A stretch of 64,000 nucleotides of DNA from Actinoplanes lobatus (GTDB lineage Bacteria; Actinomycetota; Actinomycetes; Mycobacteriales; Micromonosporaceae), in assembly GCF_014205215.1 (NCBI RefSeq), contig NZ_JACHNC010000001.1:5824501-5888500 (forward strand), read 5' to 3'. Shown here piece by piece: positions 7,385 through 16,298 of the stretch; positions within the stretch are counted from its first letter, which is position 1, and each line of letters starts with the position of its first letter. A model generated the notes under the pieces. The model did no database searches. It had not been told where the DNA came from and worked only from the letters and a program-made list of their open reading frames with translations. The translations under genes and the position numbers were made by a program.

Positions 7385-9457
7385 TCATCCGACGTTGACG
7401 GCTTCCATCAGGCGGTCGGCGAAGGCGGCCAGCCGCCGGGCCTGGCCATCGTCGCTGACCAGGAACTGGAGACCGACCTCCTGCCCGTTCTCGTGCTCCG
7501 CCATGTTGACCACCCGGGCCTGTGCGGTCAGTTCGTCGTCGCCTCTGCGCAGGTCGACGTCGAAAGCCACCCCCTCGATGAACTGCTGGCCGGCCGGGGC
7601 GATGCACCGCAGGCCGCCGGCGCTGACGTTGACCAGCAGCGCCTCGACCGCCGGCCGGCCGGCGGGGCGCAATGTCACCTGGCCGGCGGTGGCGATCCGG
7701 TCGTGCTCGCGGCGTTCCAGATGGCTGGCCAGGTTGGCCATCTCCTCGACCCGGCCCAGGGTGGCGTTCATCTGCGCGGTGAGGTTGCCCATCAGGGTGG
7801 CCTGCTCGGCCGCCACCTCCCGCAGCGAGGTGGCGGCATCGCCCACTCCGCCGATGCCCTCGATCATCGCGGTGATGGTCTGGGACATCGCGGTGGTGTC
7901 GCGTTCCAGGTCGTGGATGGTCTGGGTGATCTGGTCGGTCGACTCGGCGGTGTTGGTGGCGAGCTGTTTCACCTCGTCGGCGACGACCGTGAAGCCGTAC
8001 CCGAGATCACCGGCCCGGGCCGCCTCGATGGTCGCGTTGAGTGCCAGCAGGCGGGTCTGCCCGGCGATCCCGTTGACCAGGTTCACCATCGAGGCCGCCC
8101 GGCGCAGGCTCTGCTCCAGTGAGGCGATCACCTGTTCCGCCTCGCGGGCCTCGTCGACGATCGCGCCGGCGGCCTGGTTGGCCACCGAGATCCGGTTGTC
8201 GATCACCTCGGAGGAACCTTTGACCTCGCCCACCTTCTCGGTGACCTGGCGCAGTTCCTCGGCGATCACCCCGGTGGACTCGTCGATGATCTCCTGGGTG
8301 CGGCGGCGGAACTGCTTCTCGGCCTGGCGCTGATGCTGGAAGCCGGCTCGCAGCTGTTGTTCGCGCGCGGCCTCCGCGGTGAACAGGGCGGCTTCCTGGT
8401 CCGCCAGCCGGGTCCGCGCCACGATCAGCGCCCGCCCGATGTCGCCCATCTCGTCGCGGCCCTCCGGCAGCGGCCGCGGAGACAGGTCGGCTGCGGCGAT
8501 CGCGGTCACCGCGTCGACCGTCTGCCGGACGTCATGGTTGGTCCGCCAGAGCACCGCGACGGCACACCAGAGGGCGAGCCCGAACCCGCCGATCGAGATG
8601 GCCAGCACCACCGCCCCCTGGATCTTGTAGGTGCTGATGCGCTCGTCGATCAGACCGTTCAGCGCGTCGTTCAGCGGTACCACCGCGGCGGTCGCCGCCT
8701 CGGCGGCCTTTCCGGTATCGGCCGGCCCGGGCTCGGCGAGTGTCGCGGTGAGCTGCTTGGCCAGTTCGTCGAGCCGGTCGGCGAGGGCCTCGACCGGTCC
8801 GGTGATCTGGCCGGCCAACTCGGTGTCCTCGGTGTTCGCGGTGGCGGTCGCGACGTCGTTGCGGAAGACGGTGGCGCTGCTGGCCAGACGTCCGGCCAGC
8901 ACCGCCTGATTGGCTACCGCGGTCAGGCGGGCGCTGCCGGCGGGGACCGGCATCTCTGTCTGGAGCGTCGTCAGCATCGCCACCGGCAACTGCACCGCCT
9001 GGGCGTGCATCACGTAGAACGAGTCCAGGTCGGGGTCGAGAGCCAGGTTCGACTCGTTGCTGACCTCGGTGACCAGCTTGGCCAGGGCGGTGGCGGTGGC
9101 GATCCGCTCGGGGAGCGAGTTGCCGCCCACCTCGGGTACGGCCGCCGCGGTCTCGGAGACCTCCAGATCCGGATGGGCGTCCGCGGCGGCGCGGACAGCG
9201 GCCAGATCAGGGGTACGGCCGGCGGCCGTGTCGGTGAGCGCGACCAGCACCGGGCGCAGCACCTCGGAGCCCTCCCGCTCCCGGGTGCTGAAGTTGATCT
9301 TGGAGCTGTTCACCGCCGTGTACATGCCGGTGGCCAGCGCGCCGGGCACCAGCAGGGCGAGAACGACCACACCCAGCCGGGTCGCGGTACGGATTCGGTC
9401 GGTGATCCGCAGCATCGGCCGCAGCAGTACGGGTGGCGAACCGGCCCCCTCTGCCAT
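7385..9457 (-). CDS. Methyl-accepting chemotaxis-type receptor fused to PilZ
   Basis: A 690-residue membrane receptor. One transmembrane helix lies near residues 28-50 and another near 280-305, bracketing an extracytoplasmic sensor of about 230 residues. HAMP-like and coiled-coil segments follow, then the MCP signalling hairpin with the tip region G-I-A-G-Q-T-R-L-L-A-L-N-A-T-I-E-A-A-R. Residues 581-690 form a PilZ domain: R-R-E-H-D-R (582-587) and N-V-S-A-G-G are the cyclic-di-GMP-binding motifs, and both are intact. A receptor that reads an outside signal and c-di-GMP in one chain is therefore predicted. ATG at 9457 has GGAAGG 8 nt ahead; a GTG at 9466 is less likely. No che genes are adjacent. 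Confidence 0.85.
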   Translation of the reverse strand: MAEGAGSPPVLLRPMLRITDRIRTATRLGVVVLALLVPGALATGMYTAVNSSKINFSTREREGSEVLRPVLVALTDTAAGRTPDLAAVRAAADAHPDLEVSETAAAVPEVGGNSLPERIATATALAKLVTEVSNESNLALDPDLDSFYVMHAQAVQLPVAMLTTLQTEMPVPAGSARLTAVANQAVLAGRLASSATVFRNDVATATANTEDTELAGQITGPVEALADRLDELAKQLTATLAEPGPADTGKAAEAATAAVVPLNDALNGLIDERISTYKIQGAVVLAISIGGFGLALWCAVAVLWRTNHDVRQTVDAVTAIAAADLSPRPLPEGRDEMGDIGRALIVARTRLADQEAALFTAEAAREQQLRAGFQHQRQAEKQFRRRTQEIIDESTGVIAEELRQVTEKVGEVKGSSEVIDNRISVANQAAGAIVDEAREAEQVIASLEQSLRRAASMVNLVNGIAGQTRLLALNATIEAARAGDLGYGFTVVADEVKQLATNTAESTDQITQTIHDLERDTTAMSQTITAMIEGIGGVGDAATSLREVAAEQATLMGNLTAQMNATLGRVEEMANLASHLERREHDRIATAGQVTLRPAGRPAVEALLVNVSAGGLRCIAPAGQQFIEGVAFDVDLRRGDDELTAQARVVNMAEHENGQEVGLQFLVSDDGQARRLAAFADRLMEAVNVG

Positions 9458-9510
9458 GGTGTCCACCTTCCCGACATTCCCGGTTTACACCGTTTATACG
9501 GGAGTCGCGG

Positions 9511-10134
9511 TTACCTGTCCGGCGTTCCACCCGCGCCGGGGCCGGCGGCGTCACCCTGGAAAGGTATCCGTCCCGGGGTCCGCCGGGTCGGCCGCATCAC
9601 CCCGGAGTCGCGGAAACCCGCACGCACCCGGTCCCGGATCTCCCAGAGCCCGATCAGCAGGACCGTGAGACCGGCCAGCCGCACCACGTGCTGCAATGCC
9701 TCGACCTGCAGGGCCCACACCATGCCGTCGAGGTCCTCGGCGGACGTGTCGACGTTCATCCGGATCAGGAAGGACGCGAAGATCGCGGCGTTCCACACCG
9801 GCACCGACCAGTGCGAGAGCAGCCCGTCCGGCTCGGCGACATAGCCCCGCAGCGCATCCTTGGTGCGGCGCCGCCAGACGAAGAACCCGACGAGATACGC
9901 GCCGACCAGGAACAGGCCGAGCAGGTTGAGCGAGTCGATGTGCTCGATGATCCAGATCAGCGCCGGCGAGACGGCCTCGTCGCCGGACCGCAGGTGGGAC
10001 CAGACGGCCAGGTCGCAGACGAGGAACAGCGCGGTGAGGCCGCAGGTCGCGGCGACGGCCAGCATCAGCGCGCGGGTGCCCCACTCCCAGGTCTTCGGCG
10101 GGCTCGCCGGAACCCATCCGTCGTCCGTCGTCAT
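9511..10134 (-). CDS. DUF4328-like membrane protein
   Basis: A 207-residue integral membrane protein with about four hydrophobic helices. The order of features (paired helices, a W-R-R-R-T-K basic turn, then the amphipathic segment H-W-S-V-P-V-W-N and a last helix pair) resembles the DUF4328 family, whose role is unknown. The C-terminal 40 residues are polar and Gly/Pro-rich. ATG at 10134 follows GGGGGAA; an in-frame upstream start at 10158 would lack a ribosome site. It lies upstream of the chemoreceptor gene on the same strand with a 53-bp gap. Confidence 0.55.
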   Translation of the reverse strand: MTTDDGWVPASPPKTWEWGTRALMLAVAATCGLTALFLVCDLAVWSHLRSGDEAVSPALIWIIEHIDSLNLLGLFLVGAYLVGFFVWRRRTKDALRGYVAEPDGLLSHWSVPVWNAAIFASFLIRMNVDTSAEDLDGMVWALQVEALQHVVRLAGLTVLLIGLWEIRDRVRAGFRDSGVMRPTRRTPGRIPFQGDAAGPGAGGTPDR

Positions 10135-10229
10135 CGTTCCCCCGCCGCTCAAGATCAACTGTTGCCACGGAGAAAATAGCCGGTCGGCAGAGGCAACGGA
10201 AGATCCAGCCTTGGCGGGGCGGTGGCTGA

Positions 10230-11525
10230 TCAGCCCATCACCGTTCCGGACGAGTCCGCGTTGACCTTCCGCCTACGGGAGAACGCGCCCAGGTCGACGA
10301 TGTGGCCGGTGTACGGGCAGGTGAACCGCACCGGGTCGGTGTCGTGATCGTGGCCGTTCTCCACCGCGTCGATGATCGCGTCCAGCAGCGAACCGATCAC
10401 CGGCGCGTTCTTGAACTGGTTCCCGCTGGTGCCGATCGCGACGTAGAAGCCCGGCACCGCGGTCCGGTCGTAGATCGGCGTCCAGTCCCCGGCCACGTCG
10501 TAGACGCCGGCGATACCCCGCGGCCGGTTCGGCACGGTCATCCCGGGGAGCCGGCGCGCGGCCCGCAACACCTGCGCCTCGAACCCCGCCGAAGTGGCGT
10601 TCAGGTCGGCGGCGTCCGGGTCGTCGATCCACTGCAACGTGTCGCATTCCGGTTCCGTGCCGCCGACCAGCATGTTGCCGCCCGACTCGGGCCGCAGGTA
10701 GACCCCGAGGTCCATGTCCCCGATCACCGGGAAACCGCCGCGCAGCCCGGCCGGCGCCGCGACGTGATGCACCTCCTGGCGCATCGGGCGGACCGTCACG
10801 GCGAAGTCCCCACCGGCGCCGGCCATCTCGTTCACCGCGCTGGACCACGGACCGGCCGCGTTCACCACGATCGGCGCCTCGACCGGCGGATGACCCTCGA
10901 AACCGGCCCGCCAGACGTCCCCCACCCGATCCAGCGACGTCACCCGCCGCCGGAAGGCGAACCGGGCCCCGCGATGGCCGGCCGCCGCCGCCAGGTTCGC
11001 CGCGGCCAGCCGGGGATCGTCGACGTAACCGCCGTCCGGTGTGTAGACGGCCCCGAGCCGCCCGTGCGGATCGGCGAAGAACTCCTCGGAACCGACCGGC
11101 TTGGGCGGATAGAACGAGCCCGTCTCGATCCCGGGCAGCCTTTCGGAGAGCATGTCGAAATCCCAGATCTCGTACGGGACACCGGCCCGCTCGAACAGCG
11201 ACACCATCCGTTCGCGATCGAGCAGCGGCACGTCCAGGACCACCTTGCCGACCCGGTGGAACCGTGCCATTCCGTTCGGGTCCCGGTAGCCGAGGTGCTG
11301 CTCCCACTCCTGCCAGCCGAACCGTGACTCCCACGCGATCGCGACCCCGGCCCAGGTGGAGAAGCCGTACCGCACGATGGCGCTGGAAGCGCTGGTCGAG
11401 CCCATGCCCGCCGCACCCGCCTTGTCGACCACGAGCACATCCAGCCCGCGCCGCGCCAGCGCCAGCGCGCACGAGGAGCCGACGACACCGGCTCCGAGGA
11501 TGAGGACGTCAGCGGTTTCAGCCAT
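10230..11525 (-). CDS. FAD-dependent oxidoreductase (DAO family)
   Basis: A 431-residue flavoenzyme of the D-amino acid oxidase/sarcosine oxidase family. The FAD-binding G-A-G-V-V-G-S-S is at residues 11-18, followed by an acidic end of beta-2, and the family features N-A-A-G-P-W and G-G-T-E are in the middle. The C-terminal segment G-T-S-G-N-Q-F-K closes the flavin site. These enzymes oxidise N-methyl or amino groups on small molecules; the substrate is not readable here. ATG at 11525 gives a clean Rossmann start; an ATG at 11534 is equally possible. Confidence 0.82.
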   Translation of the reverse strand: MAETADVLILGAGVVGSSCALALARRGLDVLVVDKAGAAGMGSTSASSAIVRYGFSTWAGVAIAWESRFGWQEWEQHLGYRDPNGMARFHRVGKVVLDVPLLDRERMVSLFERAGVPYEIWDFDMLSERLPGIETGSFYPPKPVGSEEFFADPHGRLGAVYTPDGGYVDDPRLAAANLAAAAGHRGARFAFRRRVTSLDRVGDVWRAGFEGHPPVEAPIVVNAAGPWSSAVNEMAGAGGDFAVTVRPMRQEVHHVAAPAGLRGGFPVIGDMDLGVYLRPESGGNMLVGGTEPECDTLQWIDDPDAADLNATSAGFEAQVLRAARRLPGMTVPNRPRGIAGVYDVAGDWTPIYDRTAVPGFYVAIGTSGNQFKNAPVIGSLLDAIIDAVENGHDHDTDPVRFTCPYTGHIVDLGAFSRRRKVNADSSGTVMG

Positions 11526-11601
11526 GGCGATCATGATCCCACCGTCATGTGAACCGGCTTTGTCGAATGTTGTCGGTCGCCCAAGCGACGCCGTGAAGAA
11601 C

Positions 11602-11636
11602 CTGGCCCGGCGATCCGGCTGAGTTCGCCGGGCCAG
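11602..11636 (-). terminator. Hairpin terminator after YgiN-like gene
   Basis: Perfect 11-bp stem (11602-11612 with 11626-11636) with a 13-nt loop, 6 bp beyond the stop codon of the gene at 11643-11945. Confidence 0.65.
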
Positions 11637-11642
11637 AGACTC

Positions 11643-11945
11643 TCAGAACTGGTCGGGGGTGTCCAGCTTGCGGTAGAACGAGATCTCCGGCGGGCCGTCG
11701 ACGCCGGCCGCCTGCATGATCCGGGGGATGTCCGGCTGACTGTCGAAGAACTCCTGGAAGGTGGCCTCGTCCGGCCACTCGTCGATCACCAGGACCTCGC
11801 CGTCACGGCCGGCGAAGGTGTGCCGGGTGGCGCCGGCCGCCTTCCCCGCCTCGGCGATCTGGGTCATCGTTTCGGCATGGGCGCTGGCGGTCTCCTCGAC
11901 GGTTTTCGGGTCGGCCTTGAGACGAAGGATCGTGATGACGGGCAT
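11643..11945 (-). CDS. YgiN/antibiotic biosynthesis monooxygenase-like protein
   Basis: A 100-residue dimeric alpha/beta-barrel-fold protein: M-P-V-I-T-I-L-R-L opening strand, helix of about 20 residues, central V-L-V-I-D-E-W-P-D-E-A-T-F-Q-E-F-F motif. Related proteins act as cofactor-free quinol or polyketide monooxygenases or as simple binding proteins. The start is decided by GGAGGTC 5 nt ahead of ATG 11945; a longer reading frame upstream has no family character. Confidence 0.75.
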   Translation of the reverse strand: MPVITILRLKADPKTVEETASAHAETMTQIAEAGKAAGATRHTFAGRDGEVLVIDEWPDEATFQEFFDSQPDIPRIMQAAGVDGPPEISFYRKLDTPDQF

Positions 11946-11998
11946 GTGCTGACCTCCGGATTCTTCGCGGTAGGTCAGATATATCGGATTCCGGCAGG

Positions 11999-12898
11999 TT
12001 ACTGACCGGGGTTCATCACCAGGGGTGACGGAAGCGGCTCGCAGGCGGCCAGCCAGGCCTCGGGCACCCCGGCCAGACCGGTACGGGCCGCCACGATCCC
12101 GCCGACGATGGCGCACGTCGTGTCGACGTCACCACCGGCCAGAGCGGTCGCCCACAGCGCCTCGGTCACATCGTCCAGGTTGGCGGCCGCGCACCAGATC
12201 GCGTACGGAACCGTGTCCGCGGCCGAGATCAGCGACCCGCACCCGACCATCCCGGCCACATGACGCGGATCGGCGGACAGCGCGAACCGGGTCGCCCGCC
12301 GCAGCCGCGACGCCACCTCACCGTCCGGCACCCGCGCGGCGACCGCCTCGATCAGCTCCCCGCCCGGGACGCCGCGCACGCTCAGCGCCGCCGCGACCGC
12401 GACCGCCACGGCGCCGGCCGTCGCCTCCGGATGCGCGTGGGTGACCTCCGCGGACCGGACCGCCTCGGCCACCACAGTGTCCAGATCGCCGGCGAACCAC
12501 GCACCGAGCGGCGCCACCCGCATCGCCGCGCCGTTACCCCACGAGCCCATCCCGTCGAACTGCCGCCGGGTCACGACCGGCCACGGCTCGCCGTCGCCGA
12601 TCGCCCGCAGCACGTCGTGCATGGAGGCCCCGTAGCAGCGGTACGGGTCGGCCGCGTACGCCCCGGCGAACTCGGCGGCCAGCGCGTCCTGGTCGACGCG
12701 GCCGTGCCGGTCCAGGATCCGCAGCAGCGACAGCGCCATCGCGGTGTCGTCGGTCCACAACCACGGACCGTCCTTGAGCCGCCGCTCCACCAGCGCGGTC
12801 TCCAATGTCTCGGCGGGACGGAAGAACCATGTCTCGCCGAACGCGTCACCCAACGTGAGCCCGCGCATAGATGCCACCGCCGCTGTCCTGTTCGCCAC
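11999..12898 (-). CDS. ADP-ribosylglycohydrolase family protein
   Basis: A 299-residue protein of the DraG/ARH family, which removes ADP-ribose from modified targets using two metal ions. The family signatures are in place: G-L-T-L-G-D-A-F-G-E near the N-terminus, W-T-D-D-T-A-M-A-L, G-S-W-G-N-G-A-A-M-R, T-H-A-H-P, and G-G-D-V-D-T-T-C-A near residue 265. GTG at 12898 is chosen; an internal ATG at 12868 would still keep the first motif. The open frame runs upstream on the same strand, but that part overlaps the divergent VOC gene and has no homologous pattern. No ADP-ribosyltransferase gene is adjacent. Confidence 0.85.
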   Translation of the reverse strand: MANRTAAVASMRGLTLGDAFGETWFFRPAETLETALVERRLKDGPWLWTDDTAMALSLLRILDRHGRVDQDALAAEFAGAYAADPYRCYGASMHDVLRAIGDGEPWPVVTRRQFDGMGSWGNGAAMRVAPLGAWFAGDLDTVVAEAVRSAEVTHAHPEATAGAVAVAVAAALSVRGVPGGELIEAVAARVPDGEVASRLRRATRFALSADPRHVAGMVGCGSLISAADTVPYAIWCAAANLDDVTEALWATALAGGDVDTTCAIVGGIVAARTGLAGVPEAWLAACEPLPSPLVMNPGQ

Positions 12899-12958
12899 GC
12901 CGACATCGTTTCCTGCCACCACCGGTGCCGCCAACCGAGATTCGCCTACGCTGCCCGG

Positions 12959-13357
12959 GTGCAGATCGATCTCGTCGCCCTGATCGTGGACGAGTACGAC
13001 CCGGCCATCGCCTTCTTCACCGGCGTGCTCGGGTTCGACCTCGTCGAGGACTCGCCGTCGCTCACCAACGACGGCCGCCCGAAACGGTGGGTGGTGGTCC
13101 GCCCGCCCGGCGCGCAGACCGGCCTGCTGCTGGCCCGCGCCGACGGGGAGCGGCAGAGCGCGGCGGTCGGCGAACAGGCGGCCGGGCGGGTCGGGTTCTT
13201 CCTGCGGGCCGACGACTTCGACGCCACCTACCGGCGGATGGTCGACGCCGGTGTCACCTTCGTGCGGGAGCCGCGCACCGAGCCGTACGGGAAGGTCGCG
13301 GTCTTCCTCGACATCGCCGGCAACCGGTGGGACCTGCTGAGCGGGCCTCCGCAGTGA
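12959..13357 (+). CDS. Glyoxalase/bleomycin-resistance (VOC) protein
   Basis: A 132-residue VOC-superfamily protein with two beta-alpha-beta-beta-beta halves. The first half carries D-P-A-I-A-F-F-T-G-V-L-G-F-D-L and the second V-A-V-F-L-D-I-A-G-N-R-W-D-L-L, as in lactoylglutathione lyase-like and drug-binding paralogues. The start is GTG at 12959; TACGCT ends 6 nt upstream, so the message is probably leaderless. It is divergent from the ADP-ribosylglycohydrolase gene with a 60-bp gap. Confidence 0.8.
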   Translation: MQIDLVALIVDEYDPAIAFFTGVLGFDLVEDSPSLTNDGRPKRWVVVRPPGAQTGLLLARADGERQSAAVGEQAAGRVGFFLRADDFDATYRRMVDAGVTFVREPRTEPYGKVAVFLDIAGNRWDLLSGPPQ

Positions 13358-13441
13358 AACGGGAACTACTCGTGCGCCCATCGGAATACGGTGGTTGACG
13401 CCGCTGTTGGCCAGCGGCGGAACGACCACAAAGGAGAACAG

Positions 13442-13846
13442 ATGACCACCGCAGCCGCCATCGTCCCCGACGAGCTTCGTGACCTGCTGGAACGGCCGCT
13501 CTTCGCCGACCTGGCGACCGTCCGGGAAGACGGCACCCCCCAGAACAACCCCATGTGGTATGCCTGGGACGGCGAGTTCATCCGCTTCACCCACACGAAC
13601 TTCCGCCGCAAGTTCAAGAACATCACCGCGAACCCGGCGGTGGCGATCTCGATCATCGACCCGGAGAACCCGTACCGCTACATCGAGGTCCGCGGTGTCG
13701 TCGACCGCATCGAGCCGGACCCGACCGGCGGCTTCTTCGTCGAACTGGCCAAGCGCTACAACGCCCCCTTCGGCACCGACACCCCGAAGGACGCCCCCGA
13801 CCGGGTCGTCCTAGTCGTCCGCCCCACCTTCGTCGGCGGGCACTGA
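13442..13846 (+). CDS. PPOX-class F420-dependent enzyme
   Basis: A 134-residue split-barrel flavin/deazaflavin-binding protein of the pyridoxamine 5'-phosphate oxidase superfamily. F-A-D-L-A-T-V-R-E-D-G-T-P-Q-N-N-P-M-W-Y is the characteristic F420-type opening and R-R-K-F-K-N-I-T-A-N-P-A-V follows. Such enzymes reduce small substrates with F420H2. The start is well set by AAAGGAGAA. A TTGACG box lies near 13395 as a candidate -35. The last 36 bp overlap the convergent DUF4132 gene. Confidence 0.85.
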   Translation: MTTAAAIVPDELRDLLERPLFADLATVREDGTPQNNPMWYAWDGEFIRFTHTNFRRKFKNITANPAVAISIIDPENPYRYIEVRGVVDRIEPDPTGGFFVELAKRYNAPFGTDTPKDAPDRVVLVVRPTFVGGH

Positions 13847-16288
13847 CACTCCCAGCGCGCCGAGCTGGGCCAGGATCGACGGGTCGGTGATCTTCTCGTC
13901 CTCGGCCAGCAGCAGGATCTTGCTGAGGATGACGCTGGTCATCCGGTCCTCGTCGGCGAACGGCAGGAACAGCCGACGATGAGCGGTCACGCCGAACCGG
14001 GCGGGCACCACACACAGGTAGCCGCCCGGTTCGACGTGGATGCTGCCGCTGGTCAGATGCACCCGGTAGGTGGCCCGGCCGCCGCGCACCACGGCCGACG
14101 AGCCGTCCACGGTGACCCGGGACAATGCCAGGGCGGCGATCAGCGTGGTCAGGATCTGCGCCCGGCTCGCGGCCTGCGGCGCCGAATCCCACGGCACCGT
14201 GCCGGCGACCGACACCACCAGATCCAGGTCGCGCATGACCTCGGAGAACACGACGGCGGGCACCTCGTCGAGCGGCACCGGTTTGCCGTCGGCGAGGAAC
14301 CGGACGCCGTCGACCAGGACGTCGCCCATGCCGAAGTAGCCGTGGAACTCCGCGGTCAGCGCGGCCGTCAGCTGCCCGGCCGGCCGGGTGGCCTGATGGT
14401 CGGCGTACCGACCGCCGACGCTCCAGCCCCGCCCGGACAGCAACTGGGCGGCGACCCGGCCCTCCACGGTCTGACCCGCGAAACGCCACGACACGTCACC
14501 CGACTCGCGTTCGGCCGGGGTCAGCGCGTACACCTCCCGGAAAGCCTGTTTGACCGGCTGCTGGAGCCGCCGTCGCATGATCTCCGCCTGCCAGGTCGCG
14601 AGGGTCCCGTCCGCGAGCAGGTCGACCGGGTGGACTACGGTCACCGGGCCGGTGGTGTCGATGTCGTCGAGCAGGCCGACCGCGCCGGTGGCGTCGCGCC
14701 AGAGCAGTGACGGCAGCATCGCGGCGCCGGCCGGCAGGGTCCGTAGGCGGGCCAGCTCGTCCGGCTGAAGCGTCCGCCCGGTCGCGACGAGACGCTCCAC
14801 CAGCCCGGTGCGCATCCGCCGGGCCTGGTCCCGCAGCAGCTCCTGATGCTCGCGCAGCTCCTGATAGCCCGGATCGGCGCGGACCGTGGCCGGCACCGAC
14901 CTGAGCGGCTTCCCGGCCCGGCTCACCGTCAGCACCGGCTCGGCCCCGTCGAACCGGAGGTCCACGCGGTACTCCCCGCAGTCCACCCCGGACGGCGCCC
15001 GCGACGCGAGGGCCGCCTCGCAGTCCCACTCCAGCAGGGCCGGCTCCGGCACGCCGGCCACCTGCGCCAGATGGTCGAGGGCGATCGCGATCGCGGCGGC
15101 GTGACTGTGCCGACGATTCGGCCCCAGCTTGACTCCCTTCTTCGCGGACGCGCGCAACGCCAGATAGCGGTCGAGGACCGTCTCGTCCGGAGCGAGCGGC
15201 AGCATTCCGAAGGCGGCGATGCCCTGCAACGCGTTGTGCTTCACCCGTTTCAGCACGGCGGCCCGGTTGTCGCCGAGCACCGCCGAGACCATCTCGCTGG
15301 GCTGCAACTCCAGCAGCCGCCGGGCGTCGTCCACCCCGGCCTCGCCGATCGCGGCGAGCAGGACGGCCCGGTCGTGCCGGACCGCCTCGTGGTCGGGTGT
15401 CGCCAGGATCAGGCGCAGCAGCGGAGCGGCGCTCGCCAGCCCGAACAGGCTGAGCAGTTGCTCGTCCTTCCGCCAGCCCCACACCCGGCGCCGGTCGTCG
15501 ACCGGGCGCTCAGCCAGCAGCGCGACGAGCGTCACCAGTTCGTCGGCGGTCAGCTCGGCGGCCCCGAGGTGAGCGGCGATCCGGGGATCGCCCGTCCAGT
15601 CCAGCGCCGCCCGCACGAACCGCAGCCCCCGTGGCGGGATCCCCTTGGGCAGGTCGTCCCAGTCCGGTGGCTCGGGCGCCGAGACCAGCTCCCAGACCAG
15701 CGCGTCCACCCGGTCCAGGACCGTGTCGGCGCACGCCGCCCGGGGTGGGCCGGCCACGGCCCGGTCCAGGTGGAGGTCGTCGGCGATGGCCCGGTCGACG
15801 ACGGATCGGTCCAGCTCACCGGCCTCGTGGAGGGCGTCGAGCACCCGCACCGTCGGCGACCGGGACAGGTGGCCGAGCGGGCTGAGCACGAGCAGCCGCA
15901 GCAGGGCCGGGTCGGAGATGTCCGGGACCAGCTGGTCGAGATGCATCCGGTGCCGTGGGTCGCGGCCGAGGAGGGTCGCGAGCAGTCCGTGGCGGTGCGG
16001 CGTCGGCCACGGCCCGGACAGCAGCTCCGCCAGGCCGGCGGTGGCGTCGACCGGGAACGCGGCGTCGTAGATCTCGTCCAGCTCGGCGACGACGTCGTCC
16101 AGATACCGTCGCAGGTTGCCGATGGCGTGATGCTCCCCGCGCTCCATCCGCAGCCGGATCTCCTCGGCGAGCGCCCGCAGCCCGGCCGGGTCCGTGGTGT
16201 GCCGCGCCCGCTCGGTGAGGCGGGACAGCACCTCACGCTCGGCGCGGACGAAGTCCGCGTACTCCTCGTGAACGGGCCACTGAACCAT
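13811..16288 (-). CDS. DUF4132 domain-containing protein
   Basis: An 825-residue cytoplasmic protein of the DUF4132/MolR-like family. The diagnostic region is the C-terminal third: F-R-E-V-Y-A-L-T-P-A-E, R-F-A-G-Q, then W-S-V-G-G-R-Y-A-D-H and the closing F-A-D-E-D-R-M-T-S-V-I-L-S-K-I-L-L-L. The N-terminal two thirds are helical, leucine-rich and repeat-like. Function is not established for the family; proteins of this type recur near WGR-domain genes, but no WGR gene is seen here. ATG at 16288 starts M-V-Q-W-P-V-H-E-E-Y; the frame extends upstream into a shadow of the TetR gene. Confidence 0.8.
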   Translation of the reverse strand: MVQWPVHEEYADFVRAEREVLSRLTERARHTTDPAGLRALAEEIRLRMERGEHHAIGNLRRYLDDVVAELDEIYDAAFPVDATAGLAELLSGPWPTPHRHGLLATLLGRDPRHRMHLDQLVPDISDPALLRLLVLSPLGHLSRSPTVRVLDALHEAGELDRSVVDRAIADDLHLDRAVAGPPRAACADTVLDRVDALVWELVSAPEPPDWDDLPKGIPPRGLRFVRAALDWTGDPRIAAHLGAAELTADELVTLVALLAERPVDDRRRVWGWRKDEQLLSLFGLASAAPLLRLILATPDHEAVRHDRAVLLAAIGEAGVDDARRLLELQPSEMVSAVLGDNRAAVLKRVKHNALQGIAAFGMLPLAPDETVLDRYLALRASAKKGVKLGPNRRHSHAAAIAIALDHLAQVAGVPEPALLEWDCEAALASRAPSGVDCGEYRVDLRFDGAEPVLTVSRAGKPLRSVPATVRADPGYQELREHQELLRDQARRMRTGLVERLVATGRTLQPDELARLRTLPAGAAMLPSLLWRDATGAVGLLDDIDTTGPVTVVHPVDLLADGTLATWQAEIMRRRLQQPVKQAFREVYALTPAERESGDVSWRFAGQTVEGRVAAQLLSGRGWSVGGRYADHQATRPAGQLTAALTAEFHGYFGMGDVLVDGVRFLADGKPVPLDEVPAVVFSEVMRDLDLVVSVAGTVPWDSAPQAASRAQILTTLIAALALSRVTVDGSSAVVRGGRATYRVHLTSGSIHVEPGGYLCVVPARFGVTAHRRLFLPFADEDRMTSVILSKILLLAEDEKITDPSILAQLGALGVSVPADEGGADD

Positions 16289-16298
16289 GGCCGGGAGA

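Noticed and set aside
12899..13594. N-terminal extension of the ADP-ribosylglycohydrolase
   Set aside because: The open frame continues upstream but is antisense to the VOC and F420-enzyme genes; the family motif starts just after 12898.
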